Notes under the pieces: model-generated | Told to the model about the DNA's origin: nothing | Database searches by the model: none | Seen by the model: only the letters and a program-made list of their open reading frames with translations | Program-made: the position numbers and the translations under genes | DNA from: Thermodesulfovibrionales bacterium | Lineage (GTDB): Bacteria; Nitrospirota; Thermodesulfovibrionia; Thermodesulfovibrionales; SM23-35 | DNA length: 21,868 nucleotides | Direction: 5' to 3' | Assembly (NCBI GenBank): GCA_022013235.1 | Contig: JAKLQR010000043.1 | Location: 1 to 21,868 of the forward strand | In this document: one piece after another, positions 6,262 through 12,947 of the stretch | Numbering within the stretch: position 1 is the first letter of the stretch | Layout of the letters: each line of letters begins with the position of its first letter

Positions 6262-6888
6262 TCATTTAGAATATAATTCAACCACGAGTTGTTCCTGAAC
6301 AGGCAGTTGAATCTCGTCACGGGAGGGAATATGTACGACCTTCCCCTTGAAACTTGCATTGTCAACTTCAACCCAGCCGGGAATTCCCCGGTATTCACTT
6401 TTTGAAAGACTGTCTATGATTTCAGGGATATCCCTGCTTGCTGCCTTCACTTCAATCACATCACCTTTTTTCACCTGATAGGAAGGGAGATTGGTTGCCC
6501 TGCCGTTGACCTGGATATGGCCATGCCCGACAATCTGACGTGCTCTCCGTCTGTTGGGAGCAAACCCCATGCGGAATACCATAGTGTCAAGGCGGCTTTC
6601 AATAAGCTGCAGGAGCACCTCACCGGTAACCCCTTTCTTTCTCTCCGCCGCATGAAAATACCTCCTGAACTGTCTCTCGAGAACCCCGTACATCTTTCTG
6701 AGCTTCTGTTTTTCACGCAGTTGTATGCCGTAATCAGATAATTTCTTAAATCCCTGTCCGTGTTCCCCGGGAGGATACTTCCGTCTTTCGACAGCGCATT
6801 TTTCGGTATAACACCGGTCCCCTTTCAGAAACAGTTTTTCTCCTTCTCTTCTGCAAATCCTGCATAAGGCTCCTATATATCTTGCCAT
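6262..6888 (-). CDS. rpsD: 30S ribosomal protein S4, zinc-binding form
   Basis: S4 is a primary 16S rRNA binder that nucleates 30S assembly and, in some bacteria, represses the alpha operon. It is 208 residues, the standard length. The N-terminus carries C9, C12, C26 and C31 in a CxxC-x13-Cx4C arrangement, the zinc-binding (C+) form. An S4 RNA-binding domain lies around 98-160 (SRLDTMVFRMGFAPNRRRAR and GHIQVNGR). The ATG at 6888 follows the rpsK stop by one base, so the two genes are almost certainly cotranslated. A long non-coding gap separates it from rpoA downstream. Confidence 0.99.
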   Translation of the reverse strand: MARYIGALCRICRREGEKLFLKGDRCYTEKCAVERRKYPPGEHGQGFKKLSDYGIQLREKQKLRKMYGVLERQFRRYFHAAERKKGVTGEVLLQLIESRLDTMVFRMGFAPNRRRARQIVGHGHIQVNGRATNLPSYQVKKGDVIEVKAASRDIPEIIDSLSKSEYRGIPGWVEVDNASFKGKVVHIPSRDEIQLPVQEQLVVELYSK

Positions 6889-6889
6889 G

Positions 6890-7276
6890 CTATACCCTCC
6901 TCCTCTTTGGAGGTCTGCATCCGTTGTGCGGGACAGGCGTCACATCCTTGATGAGATTAATTTCGAGGCCGGTTGCCTGAAGCGCCCTTATTGCCGATTC
7001 TCGGCCCGAACCCGGACCTTTCACGAAAATATCCACCTGTTTCATGCCAACATCCATCGCCTTTTTTGCCGCTGCTGAAGCAGCCATCTGCGCTGCGTAG
7101 GGCGTTCCCTTTCTTGATCCTTTGAACCCCAGATTCCCGGCACTTGCCCAGGCGACTACATCGCCGTTGGGATCGGTAATCGTAATGATGGTATTGTTAA
7201 AAGTAGCCTGAATATGTGCTGCTCCAAAGCTGATATTCCTTTTTTCCTTTTTAACGCCTTTCTTTCTCTGAGCCAT
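6890..7276 (-). CDS. rpsK: 30S ribosomal protein S11
   Basis: S11 sits on the 30S platform, contacting the 690 and 790 loops of 16S rRNA near the E-site mRNA path. The 128-residue length matches the family. FNNTIITITDPNGDVVAWASAG near 30-52 and the C-terminal DVTPVPHNGCRPPKRRRV are both hallmark segments. GRESAIRALQATGLEI precedes the latter. The ATG at 7276 lies three bases after the rpsM stop, and the TAG stop is followed after one base by rpsD, a tight arrangement typical of alpha operons. Confidence 0.99.
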   Translation of the reverse strand: MAQRKKGVKKEKRNISFGAAHIQATFNNTIITITDPNGDVVAWASAGNLGFKGSRKGTPYAAQMAASAAAKKAMDVGMKQVDIFVKGPGSGRESAIRALQATGLEINLIKDVTPVPHNGCRPPKRRRV

Positions 7277-7279
7277 TTG

Positions 7280-7654
7280 TTACGCCTCTTTCTTTTTACC
7301 CATAACGGCTTTTCTTGGGCCCTTGCGTGTTCGCGCGTTTGTTTTCGTTCTCTGTCCTCTGACAGGAAGGCCTGAACGGTGCCTCATTCCCCTGTAGCTT
7401 CCGGTATCTACGAGTCTCTTGACTGCCAGCGAAATATCCCTTCTCAGGTCACCTTCGACCCTGTAGTCTCTCTCGAGCACAGTTCTTATTTTGACAATAT
7501 CTTCATCTGTCAGGTCCTTCACCCGCATGTTCGGGTTCATACGGATCTCAGACAGTATTTTCTGGGAAAGCGTCCTGCCGACGCCGAAAATCCTCGTCAG
7601 CCCGATTTCTATCCGCTCATTTTTGGGTAAATCAACTCCAGCGATTCTTGCCAA
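7280..7654 (-). CDS. rpsM: 30S ribosomal protein S13
   Basis: S13 is a head protein that forms inter-subunit bridges with the 50S subunit and contacts the P-site tRNA with its basic tail. The 124-residue protein begins MARIAGVDLPKNERIEIGL and ends with the basic GQRTKTNARTRKGPRK region; LVDTGSYRGMRHRSGLPVRG is the family signature. The start codon is TTG at 7654, supported by exact agreement with the universal S13 N-terminus and by an upstream AGGAG/AAGGAAG ribosome site. The 86-base gap to rpmJ contains a 10-bp hairpin with a competing pairing partner, in the position where S4 feedback acts in E. coli. Confidence 0.98.
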   Translation of the reverse strand: MARIAGVDLPKNERIEIGLTRIFGVGRTLSQKILSEIRMNPNMRVKDLTDEDIVKIRTVLERDYRVEGDLRRDISLAVKRLVDTGSYRGMRHRSGLPVRGQRTKTNARTRKGPRKAVMGKKKEA

Positions 7655-7680
7655 CTTCCTTCTCCTCTTCGAATTTAAAG

Positions 7681-7723
7681 GTTCTCAGTTGAAGTTCCGA
7701 GTACTCTCCTGTCACTCAGAACT
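7681..7723 (-). promoter_or_regulatory. Structured leader upstream of rpsM
   Basis: In the minus-strand RNA, AGUUCUGAGU (7723-7714) pairs with ACUCGGAACU (7702-7693), ten base pairs with one G-U, around an 11-base loop. The same 5' arm can instead pair with ACUGAGAAC (7689-7681) with one mismatch, so two exclusive folds are possible. No T tract follows. The rpsM start is about 27 bases further downstream. The pairing is seen; control by S4 is inferred from the E. coli alpha operon. Confidence 0.45.
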
Positions 7724-7742
7724 ACTCACATCATGCAGAGTG

Positions 7743-7856
7743 TTATCCCTGCCTCTGTTTATGTCTCGGGTTCTCGCAAATAACCCGTATTATACCCTTT
7801 CTCTTCACTATCTTGCATTTCGCACACATCGGTTTTACCGAAGAACGTACTTTCAT
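7743..7856 (-). CDS. rpmJ: 50S ribosomal protein L36, zinc-binding form
   Basis: This 37-residue gene begins at ATG 7856 and ends at TAA 7743-7745. L36 is the smallest 50S protein and binds 23S rRNA close to the L16 region. The translation starts MKVRSSVKPMCAKCKIVKRK and ends ENPRHKQRQG. C11, C14, C27 and H32 form the zinc site of the C+ form. An AGAGGG ribosome site lies upstream, and infA ends 17 bases away. The infA-rpmJ-rpsM order is the usual one at the junction of the spc and alpha operons. Confidence 0.98.
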   Translation of the reverse strand: MKVRSSVKPMCAKCKIVKRKGIIRVICENPRHKQRQG

Positions 7857-7873
7857 CACACCCTCTTGTCAGT

Positions 7874-8092
7874 TTATTTAAACCGGTAAGTAATTCTTCC
7901 CTTCGTCAGGTCATATGGCGACAATTCAACGGTTACCCTGTCGCCAGGCAATATCTTTATAAAGTGCATCCTCATCTTTCCCGAAACATAGGCAAGGACA
8001 ACCTGCCCGTTCTCAAGCTCAACCTTGAACATAGCATTCGGCAAGGTCTCAATAATCTTGCCCTCAACCTCTATACTGTCTTCTTTTGGCAT
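7874..8092 (-). CDS. infA: Translation initiation factor IF-1
   Basis: IF-1 is a single OB-fold protein that occupies the ribosomal A site during initiation and assists IF-2 and IF-3. The 72-residue length is exact for the family. EVEGKIIETLPNAMFKVELENG, then KMRMHFIKILPGDRV and LSPYDLTKGRITYR, cover the whole conserved fold. A TAG codon lies two codons before the ATG at 8092, so no in-frame upstream start exists. The nearest AAGGAG is about 15 bases upstream, a long spacing that may lower initiation or depend on map translation. Confidence 0.99.
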   Translation of the reverse strand: MPKEDSIEVEGKIIETLPNAMFKVELENGQVVLAYVSGKMRMHFIKILPGDRVTVELSPYDLTKGRITYRFK

Positions 8093-8113
8093 TAGCTAAA
8101 TAGTATACTCCTT

Positions 8114-8863
8114 TTAATTTAATCGCGTCAAGATTCTTGGTTGATCCTCTGTTACGGCAATTGTATGTTCAAAATGTGCTGACAATTGTCCGTCCATCGT
8201 TACCGCAGTCCATCCGTCGTTCAGCACGACAACCTCGTACCCCCCCGCATTCACCATAGGCTCTATAGCCAGGGCCATACCCGGCCTCAGCCGGGGTCCA
8301 CGGCCCGGCTGCCCGAAATTAGGGACCTGGGGGTCCTCATGAAGGCTTCTCCCGATTCCATGGCCGACAAATGCCCTGACCACAGCGAACCCATGCGATT
8401 CGACATAACTCTGGATCGCACATGATATATCAGATATCCGTTTATGTGGCAATGCGTTTTCAATACCGCGATACAGGGCTGCTTCTGCAACCCTTAACAA
8501 CCTCTCTGTTTCAGGCTCTGTTTTCCCGACAGGGAATGTGTATGCAGCGTCTCCATAAAAACCACCCTTATACACTCCGAGGTCGACACCGAGGATATCT
8601 CCTTCTTCGAGTACTCTGTCTGAAGGGATCCCGTGTATAACCTCATTGTTTACCGAGGCACAGATACTTGCCGGATAACCACGATAGCCCTTGAACGCAG
8701 GAGTTGCTTTGTTTGATTTTATATACTCCTCTGCAACCTGTTCAATCTGCCCTGTAGTAATACCCGGTCTTATCATATTCCCCACGTAATCAAGCGTCTT
8801 TGCAACGATACTGCATGCCTGAGCCATCGTTTCTATTTCTTCCGGAGATTTCAAAATAATCAT
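8114..8863 (-). CDS. map: Methionine aminopeptidase, type I
   Basis: This cytosolic metalloenzyme removes the initiator methionine from nascent proteins with small second residues. At 249 residues it has the compact E. coli-like form without a zinc-finger extension. All five metal ligands are present: D94 (GVDLGVY), D105 (YGDAAY), H168 (VGHGIGRSLHE), E201 (AIEPMV) and E232 (HFEHTIAVTE), plus the substrate-binding H77. An in-frame TAG sits immediately before the ATG at 8863, which fixes the start, yet no clear Shine-Dalgarno sequence precedes it. The gene follows secY after only 50 bases, where adk is often found in other bacteria. The gap contains a 9-bp tandem duplication. Confidence 0.98.
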   Translation of the reverse strand: MIILKSPEEIETMAQACSIVAKTLDYVGNMIRPGITTGQIEQVAEEYIKSNKATPAFKGYRGYPASICASVNNEVIHGIPSDRVLEEGDILGVDLGVYKGGFYGDAAYTFPVGKTEPETERLLRVAEAALYRGIENALPHKRISDISCAIQSYVESHGFAVVRAFVGHGIGRSLHEDPQVPNFGQPGRGPRLRPGMALAIEPMVNAGGYEVVVLNDGWTAVTMDGQLSAHFEHTIAVTEDQPRILTRLN

Positions 8864-8879
8864 CTATGAAAATACTGGG

Positions 8880-8897
8880 CATAGTGCACATAGTGCA
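8880..8897. repeat. Perfect 9-bp tandem repeat in the secY-map gap
   Basis: CATAGTGCA occurs twice, back to back, at 8880-8888 and 8889-8897. It lies inside the 50-base gap between secY and map, the place where adk resides in many spc operons. It could be a slippage duplication or remnant of a past rearrangement. No protein is encoded here. Confidence 0.6.
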
Positions 8898-8913
8898 TAT
8901 CAATGCGAAAGGG

Positions 8914-10224
8914 TTACCCCTTCCTGCCCTTAATCCTGCCTTTTTTCAGGAAGCCTTCATAAGAACGGGTAATAAGATGCGACTCTATCTGCGAAACCGT
9001 ATCGAGTGCGACGCCCACTGCGATCAGGAGAGAAGTTCCTCCGAAATAGAACGGCACATTGAATCTTCCTATAAGAATCTCCGGGATAATACATACCGCA
9101 GCGAGGTAAAAAGCCCCTACAAAGGTCAGACGGGACAGCACCTTGTAAATGTATTCAGATGTCTTTTGGCCCGGCCTTATCCCCGGTATATATCCCCCGT
9201 ACTTTTTGAGATTATCAGCGATATCAACAGGATTGAAAATAATCGCGGTATAGAAAAACGCAAAGAATATGATCATTCCCACATAGAGCATTGTATATAA
9301 CACAGTCCCTGGTGAGAGCTGACGCGCGACAGCCTGAACCCATGGGATCGCGATGAATCCTGCTACTGTTGCCGGGAACATGATTATGGATGAGGCAAAA
9401 ATCGGCGGGATAACACCTGCGGTATTAATTTTGAGGGGCAGATGGGTACTCTGGCCTCCGTAGACCTTTCGGCCAACAACCCGCTTGGCATATTGAACAG
9501 GTATTTTTCGCTGCCCCCTCTCCATATATATGATTGCCCCGACAACAGCAATCATCATTACAACAAGAAAGACGACAAAGAATATAGAGAGTTCACCGGC
9601 CTGCAGGAGCCTGACTGTGGTGATGATTGCACTCGGGAAACGGGCGACTATTCCCGCAAAAATTATGAGCGAGATACCGTTTCCGATCCCCCTCTCCGTG
9701 ATCTGTTCTCCAAGCCACATAATAAAGGCCGTCCCTGAAGTAAGGGTAAGCATGGTTAACAGCCTGAATGACCATCCCGGGTTTTGAATAAATGCACCGT
9801 TCTGCATGCTCTCCAGCCCCACTGCAATACCAAATGACTGAATCACGCTGATAACTATCGTTCCATATCTCGTGTATCTTACGATCTTTTTCCTGCCTGC
9901 TTCCCCCTCTTTTGCAATCTTTCCTATGGCAGGGATTACGACGGTAAGCAACTGAAGGATAATAGATGCGCTGATGTATGGCATAATCCCGAGGGCAAAA
10001 ATGGTCACCCTCGATAATGCGCCACCCGAAAACATGTCAAAAAAGCCCATCAGTGCACTGGCTCCGCTTTGGGCGAGGAATTCACTCAGCGCCTCCCCGT
10101 TGATCCCCGGGGTTGGGATGTGAGCGCCTATGCGATACACGGCAAGGAGGGCAAGGGTAAACAAGACCCTGTTTTTTAGTTCAGGAATCTTAAATATATT
10201 CTGAAAGCTCGATATTATACCCAT
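8914..10224 (-). CDS. secY: Protein translocase subunit SecY
   Basis: SecY is the ten-span channel of the Sec translocon, moving unfolded proteins across or into the inner membrane with SecE, SecG and SecA. The protein has 436 residues, the usual size. Family signatures are MPYISASIILQLLTVVIP near 81-98 and LGEQITERGIGNGISLIIF near 171-189. The cytoplasmic loop GRKVYGGQSTHLPLKINTAG near 251-270 is the SecA/ribosome-contact region. The C-terminus ends in a basic GFLKKGRIKGRKG. Only a weak GAGAT precedes the ATG at 10224. It follows rplO by 50 bases as in standard spc operons. Confidence 0.99.
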   Translation of the reverse strand: MGIISSFQNIFKIPELKNRVLFTLALLAVYRIGAHIPTPGINGEALSEFLAQSGASALMGFFDMFSGGALSRVTIFALGIMPYISASIILQLLTVVIPAIGKIAKEGEAGRKKIVRYTRYGTIVISVIQSFGIAVGLESMQNGAFIQNPGWSFRLLTMLTLTSGTAFIMWLGEQITERGIGNGISLIIFAGIVARFPSAIITTVRLLQAGELSIFFVVFLVVMMIAVVGAIIYMERGQRKIPVQYAKRVVGRKVYGGQSTHLPLKINTAGVIPPIFASSIIMFPATVAGFIAIPWVQAVARQLSPGTVLYTMLYVGMIIFFAFFYTAIIFNPVDIADNLKKYGGYIPGIRPGQKTSEYIYKVLSRLTFVGAFYLAAVCIIPEILIGRFNVPFYFGGTSLLIAVGVALDTVSQIESHLITRSYEGFLKKGRIKGRKG

Positions 10225-10274
10225 AAATATATCTCGAATGAATTAGGTGTATTCCTTCGTTATGATTTCTGAGA

Positions 10275-10715
10275 TTAAACTACTTCTGCCTTGCCGCCTG
10301 CTGCTGCTATTGTTTCCAGGGCAGGAGCACTGAAGGCGTCGGCTTTTATCGTCAATGGCCTGGTTATCTCTCCCTCGCCGAGCACTTTAAGCCCGTCCTT
10401 TAAATCCTTGACAATGCCTCTCTCCTTGAGGGTCTCTGCAGTGATGATTTCCAGTCCTTCTATGTGCATAATGTCTTTGAGATTGATCACCGCATATTCC
10501 GTCCTGAACCGGTTTTTGAATCCCCTTTTGGGGAGCCTTCTCTGAAGCGGCATCTGTCCGCCCGCGAACCCGGGTCCTTTTGTTCCGCCTGAACGGGCTT
10601 TTTGGCCTTTATGTCCTTTACACGAAGTTTTACCATGGCCGGAACCGATACCGCGGCCGACCCTCTTATTCCTTTTCCTGCTCCCGGGAGTGGGCTTCAA
10701 ATCTTCTATTCTCAT
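10275..10715 (-). CDS. rplO: 50S ribosomal protein L15
   Basis: L15 is a late-assembling 50S protein with an extended glycine- and arginine-rich N-terminus that threads into 23S rRNA. The 146-residue sequence opens with the typical LKPTPGSRKRNKRVGRGIGS, continues with GQKARSGG and GGQMPLQRRLPKRGF, and ends in the compact C-terminal domain. The ATG at 10715 overlaps the rpsE stop in an ATGA arrangement, with AGGAGG just upstream in rpsE. In most spc operons rpmD lies between rpsE and rplO; here there is no room for it. Confidence 0.99.
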   Translation of the reverse strand: MRIEDLKPTPGSRKRNKRVGRGIGSGHGKTSCKGHKGQKARSGGTKGPGFAGGQMPLQRRLPKRGFKNRFRTEYAVINLKDIMHIEGLEIITAETLKERGIVKDLKDGLKVLGEGEITRPLTIKADAFSAPALETIAAAGGKAEVV

Positions 10716-11218
10716 GCTACCTCCTGGGTCTCTTCTTCAGCTTTGCCCCTGAGTTTCATGACTGCATCAGAGTTCTTGAGGTTCATAAGTCCATTCAGTG
10801 TCGCTTTGAGCGAATTAAAAGGATTATGACTGCGGAGAGATTTTGCAACGACATTCTGCACCCCTGCGACTTCAAGAATGGCCCTTACCGCTCCCCCTGC
10901 AATAATACCGGTGCCCTTTGCTGCGGGGTTGATTACTACGGTCCCTGCGCCAAACCTGCCTATAATCCTGTGCGGTATAGTACCCTCTATAAGGGGAAAC
11001 CGTGCAAGGGACTTCTTTGCCTGTTCCACCGCTTTGCGTATAGCTTCCGGGACTTCCGATGCTTTCCCTTTCCCGATACCAACAGTCCCTTCACCGTCTC
11101 CGACAACAACAAGAGCAGTAAACGAAAACCGTCTTCCGCCCTTGACCACCTTTGCAACCCTGTTTATATAGACCACCTTGTCTCTTAAGGTCAACCCTTC
11201 TGGATCAATCTTCTCCAC
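10712..11218 (-). CDS. rpsE: 30S ribosomal protein S5
   Basis: S5 lies on the solvent side of the 30S neck and influences decoding fidelity and mRNA unwinding at the entry channel. The 168-residue protein shows LRDKVVYINRVAKVVKGGRRF, the double-stranded-RNA-binding-like S5 domain, and then the C-terminal domain beginning IEGTIPHRIIGRFGAGTVVINPA. The start is GTG at 11218 behind GGGAGG; the ATG two bases upstream is out of frame. The C-terminal tail EEETQEVA overlaps rplO by four bases. A 77-base gap with a small hairpin separates it from rplR. Confidence 0.98.
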   Translation of the reverse strand: MEKIDPEGLTLRDKVVYINRVAKVVKGGRRFSFTALVVVGDGEGTVGIGKGKASEVPEAIRKAVEQAKKSLARFPLIEGTIPHRIIGRFGAGTVVINPAAKGTGIIAGGAVRAILEVAGVQNVVAKSLRSHNPFNSLKATLNGLMNLKNSDAVMKLRGKAEEETQEVA

Positions 11219-11258
11219 ATAACCTCCCTAACTGCCGTTTGCTTATTTTGTCATCCGT

Positions 11259-11281
11259 CGTCAGTGTTGAAACACCCGACG
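11259..11281 (-). other. Small hairpin in the rplR-rpsE gap
   Basis: CGTC (11259-11262) pairs with GACG (11278-11281), and GTGT (11264-11267) pairs with ACAC (11272-11275) over a 4-base loop, with one G-U pair and a bulge between. It lies about 40 bases before the rpsE GTG and lacks a T tract. A role in processing or translation is possible but unsupported beyond the pairing. Confidence 0.3.
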
Positions 11282-11295
11282 TTATCCTAACCCGG

Positions 11296-11658
11296 TTAGA
11301 ACTCTAAACCAGCTTCCCTGCTTGCGTCTGCCAGCGCCTTAATGGTGCCATGGTAAAGGTATCCGCCTTTGTCGAGCACTACCCTCTTTATTCCTTTTTC
11401 GAGGGCTCTCTTTGCAACCAGTTCGCCAACCAGTTTTGCGGTTTTTACATTGCCCTTATGGTGCGTTATGTCTCTGAATTCCTTATCAAGGCTCGACGCA
11501 GTTGCAAGTGTCTGTCCTTTTAAATCATCAACAATCTGTGCATATATATGATTCAGGCTCCGGTAAACGGTAAGGCGCGGCCTTGCCGGAGTTCCCGATA
11601 TTTTTTTCCTGATTCTCTTGTGGCGTCTCTCTCTTGCCTCTCTTCTGCTCTCAGCCAA
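11296..11658 (-). CDS. rplR: 50S ribosomal protein L18
   Basis: L18 binds 5S rRNA with L5 and joins it to the central protuberance of the 50S subunit. I choose the TTG at 11658, giving 120 residues starting MAESRREARERRHKRIRKKI, because GGAGGGTG lies just upstream at workable spacing. A further in-frame TTG at 11670 would overlap that ribosome site and is unlikely. Conserved segments are GTPARPRLTVYRSLNHIYAQ and the C-terminal VVLDKGGYLYHGTIKALADA with AREAGL-like ending. The gene lies between rplF and rpsE as in standard spc operons. Confidence 0.95.
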   Translation of the reverse strand: MAESRREARERRHKRIRKKISGTPARPRLTVYRSLNHIYAQIVDDLKGQTLATASSLDKEFRDITHHKGNVKTAKLVGELVAKRALEKGIKRVVLDKGGYLYHGTIKALADASREAGLEF

Positions 11659-11708
11659 AACACCCTCCAATTCAGAAATCTAACAGATCTTCGCTGTCAG
11701 CTGAACAA

Positions 11709-12251
11709 CTATTTTTTACCTGCCTTGCCGGCCTTTAATTTAAGCCTCTCGCCTGCGTACCTGATCCCTTTGCCTTTATAGGCGTCAGGCAGCCTTAACG
11801 ATTTGATACTGGCCGCAACCTGTCCAATCTGTTGTTTGTCAATACTGGTCAAAGTGATCTGTACCTGCTTTTGGTCCACTGATGCTTTCACGTTCGGCGG
11901 CAACAGAAATTCGATCTGATGCGAGTAACCAAGAGCAAATACTATCCTGTCACCTGCAACCTGTGCCTTGTATCCGACGCCGAAAATTTCGAGGACCTTC
12001 CGATATCCCTGGGAGACACCAACGACCATGTTCTGAATAATGCTTCTCGTGAGGCCGTGCAGCGCTCTTTCCAATTTTGAATCTCCTGATCGTTCCACTG
12101 ATATCGTGCCGCCATCCGCCACAACTTTCATCTTATCCGGATAGTCCCAGTTCAACTCTCCCAGAGGACCTTTTACGAGTATCTTCCCGGCAGCGAGATC
12201 TACACTCACTTTCTCAGGTATTGCTATCGGCTTTTTCCCTATCCGCGACAT
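11709..12251 (-). CDS. rplF: 50S ribosomal protein L6
   Basis: L6 binds 23S rRNA near the sarcin-ricin loop and the factor-binding site. I place the start at ATG 12251, giving 180 residues beginning MSRIGKKPIAIPEKVSVDL, which matches the universal L6 N-terminus and has AGGAGACAAGAGG upstream. The frame remains open to 12305 but the extra 18 residues overlap rpsH and are not L6-like. The two L6 domains are visible, the second ending in LPDAYKGKGIRYAGERLKLKAGKAGKK. It is separated from rpsH by 13 bases. Confidence 0.98.
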   Translation of the reverse strand: MSRIGKKPIAIPEKVSVDLAAGKILVKGPLGELNWDYPDKMKVVADGGTISVERSGDSKLERALHGLTRSIIQNMVVGVSQGYRKVLEIFGVGYKAQVAGDRIVFALGYSHQIEFLLPPNVKASVDQKQVQITLTSIDKQQIGQVAASIKSLRLPDAYKGKGIRYAGERLKLKAGKAGKK

Positions 12252-12264
12252 CCTCTTGTCTCCT

Positions 12265-12657
12265 TTACCATACGTAGCAGATAACTTCTCCGCCGACACC
12301 ATCACGACGGCAGGTCTTATCGCTCAATATCCCTTTTGAGGTAGTAAGGATGGCAACACCCAGGCCGCCCATCACTTTTGGGATCTCGTTCCTGTCGACG
12401 TAGACTCTCCGTCCCGGTTTACTTATTCTCCTCAGTCCGGAAATAACGCTTTCATTATCCACATACTTCAGGATCACCCGCAGGATACCCTGCTTCCTAT
12501 CCTTTAAAATTTTATACGCTCTTATAAATCCCTCTTCCTTTAATATCTTGGCTATCTCGAGCTTTATTTTAGAAATAGGGATATCCACTTTCTCTGATTT
12601 GATTCGCACAGCGTTCCGGATCCTTGTGAGCATATCCGCAATCGGATCAGTTAACAT
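12265..12657 (-). CDS. rpsH: 30S ribosomal protein S8
   Basis: S8 binds the central domain of 16S rRNA (helix 21) and is the spc-operon repressor in E. coli. The 130-residue protein begins MLTDPIADMLTRIRNAVRIK and ends with the signature SKGILSDKTCRRDGVGGEVICYVW, slightly varied from the usual STSKGIMTDREAR type. The ATG at 12657 is preceded by GGAGG. rpsN lies 25 bases upstream. I did not recognise an S8-binding mimic near rplX or rplE, so autoregulation of the E. coli kind cannot be claimed. Confidence 0.98.
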   Translation of the reverse strand: MLTDPIADMLTRIRNAVRIKSEKVDIPISKIKLEIAKILKEEGFIRAYKILKDRKQGILRVILKYVDNESVISGLRRISKPGRRVYVDRNEIPKVMGGLGVAILTTSKGILSDKTCRRDGVGGEVICYVW

Positions 12658-12682
12658 TCAACACCTCCACTAGGGTCATTGA

Positions 12683-12868
12683 CTACCAGCTTGCCTTTAC
12701 TACTCCGGGTATCTGACCCTTCAGTGCAAGATTTCTGAAGCAGATCCTGCACATGCCGAATTTTCGGAGATATGCGCGTGGTCTTCCGCATAACTTGCAT
12801 CGGTTATAGGTCCTTACCCCGAATTTCGGTGGCCTTTTTGATTTTTCTATCATGCACAATTTTGCCAT
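12683..12868 (-). CDS. rpsN: 30S ribosomal protein S14, zinc-binding type Z
   Basis: S14 is a head protein near the A site. This is the short 61-residue zinc-binding form (type Z, C+), not the ~100-residue zinc-free type. Cysteines C24, C27, C40 and C43 make the CxxC-x12-CxxC zinc site within YNRCKLCGRPRAYLRKFGMC. The C-terminus ends IPGVVKASW, as usual. The ATG at 12868 follows a GGAG ribosome site. A 78-base gap containing overlapping inverted repeats separates it from rplE upstream. Confidence 0.98.
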   Translation of the reverse strand: MAKLCMIEKSKRPPKFGVRTYNRCKLCGRPRAYLRKFGMCRICFRNLALKGQIPGVVKASW

Positions 12869-12888
12869 TAGAACTCCTGTCTCAATAA

Positions 12889-12947
12889 ATGGTCATCTGT
12901 CACCCTTTATCTCTTGCAGACAAGCGATGAAGGATCCTGGTGACCAT
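12889..12947 (-). other. Competing inverted repeats in the rplE-rpsN gap
   Basis: ATGGTCA (12889-12895) is a perfect inverse of TGACCAT (12941-12947), and GTCACC (12899-12904) is a perfect inverse of GGTGAC (12939-12944). Both use the TGAC at 12941-12944, so the two pairings exclude each other. Loops are 45 and 34 bases. One arm touches the rplE stop codon. A regulatory switch or processing site is conceivable; chance is also plausible for repeats of this length. Confidence 0.3.

Noticed and set aside
6060..6398. A 112-codon minus-strand frame across the rpsD end and the rpsD-rpoA gap.
   Set aside because: Its first part overlaps rpsD out of frame, the rest has no recognisable motif, and its end overlaps the rpoA start.
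8864..8913. A shortened or degraded adk between secY and map.
   Set aside because: Only 50 bases are present and no P-loop or other adenylate kinase sequence is visible.
10580..11188. A 202-codon plus-strand frame opposite rplO and rpsE.
   Set aside because: Both minus-strand genes are unambiguous, and the plus-strand translation has no family likeness.
11659..11670. TTG at 11670 as the rplR start.
   Set aside because: It would place the start on top of the GGAGG ribosome site; TTG 11658 gives the standard L18 length.
12252..12305. Upstream start for rplF adding 18 residues.
   Set aside because: The extension overlaps rpsH and does not resemble L6; ATG 12251 matches the universal MSRIGKKPI start with a good ribosome site.
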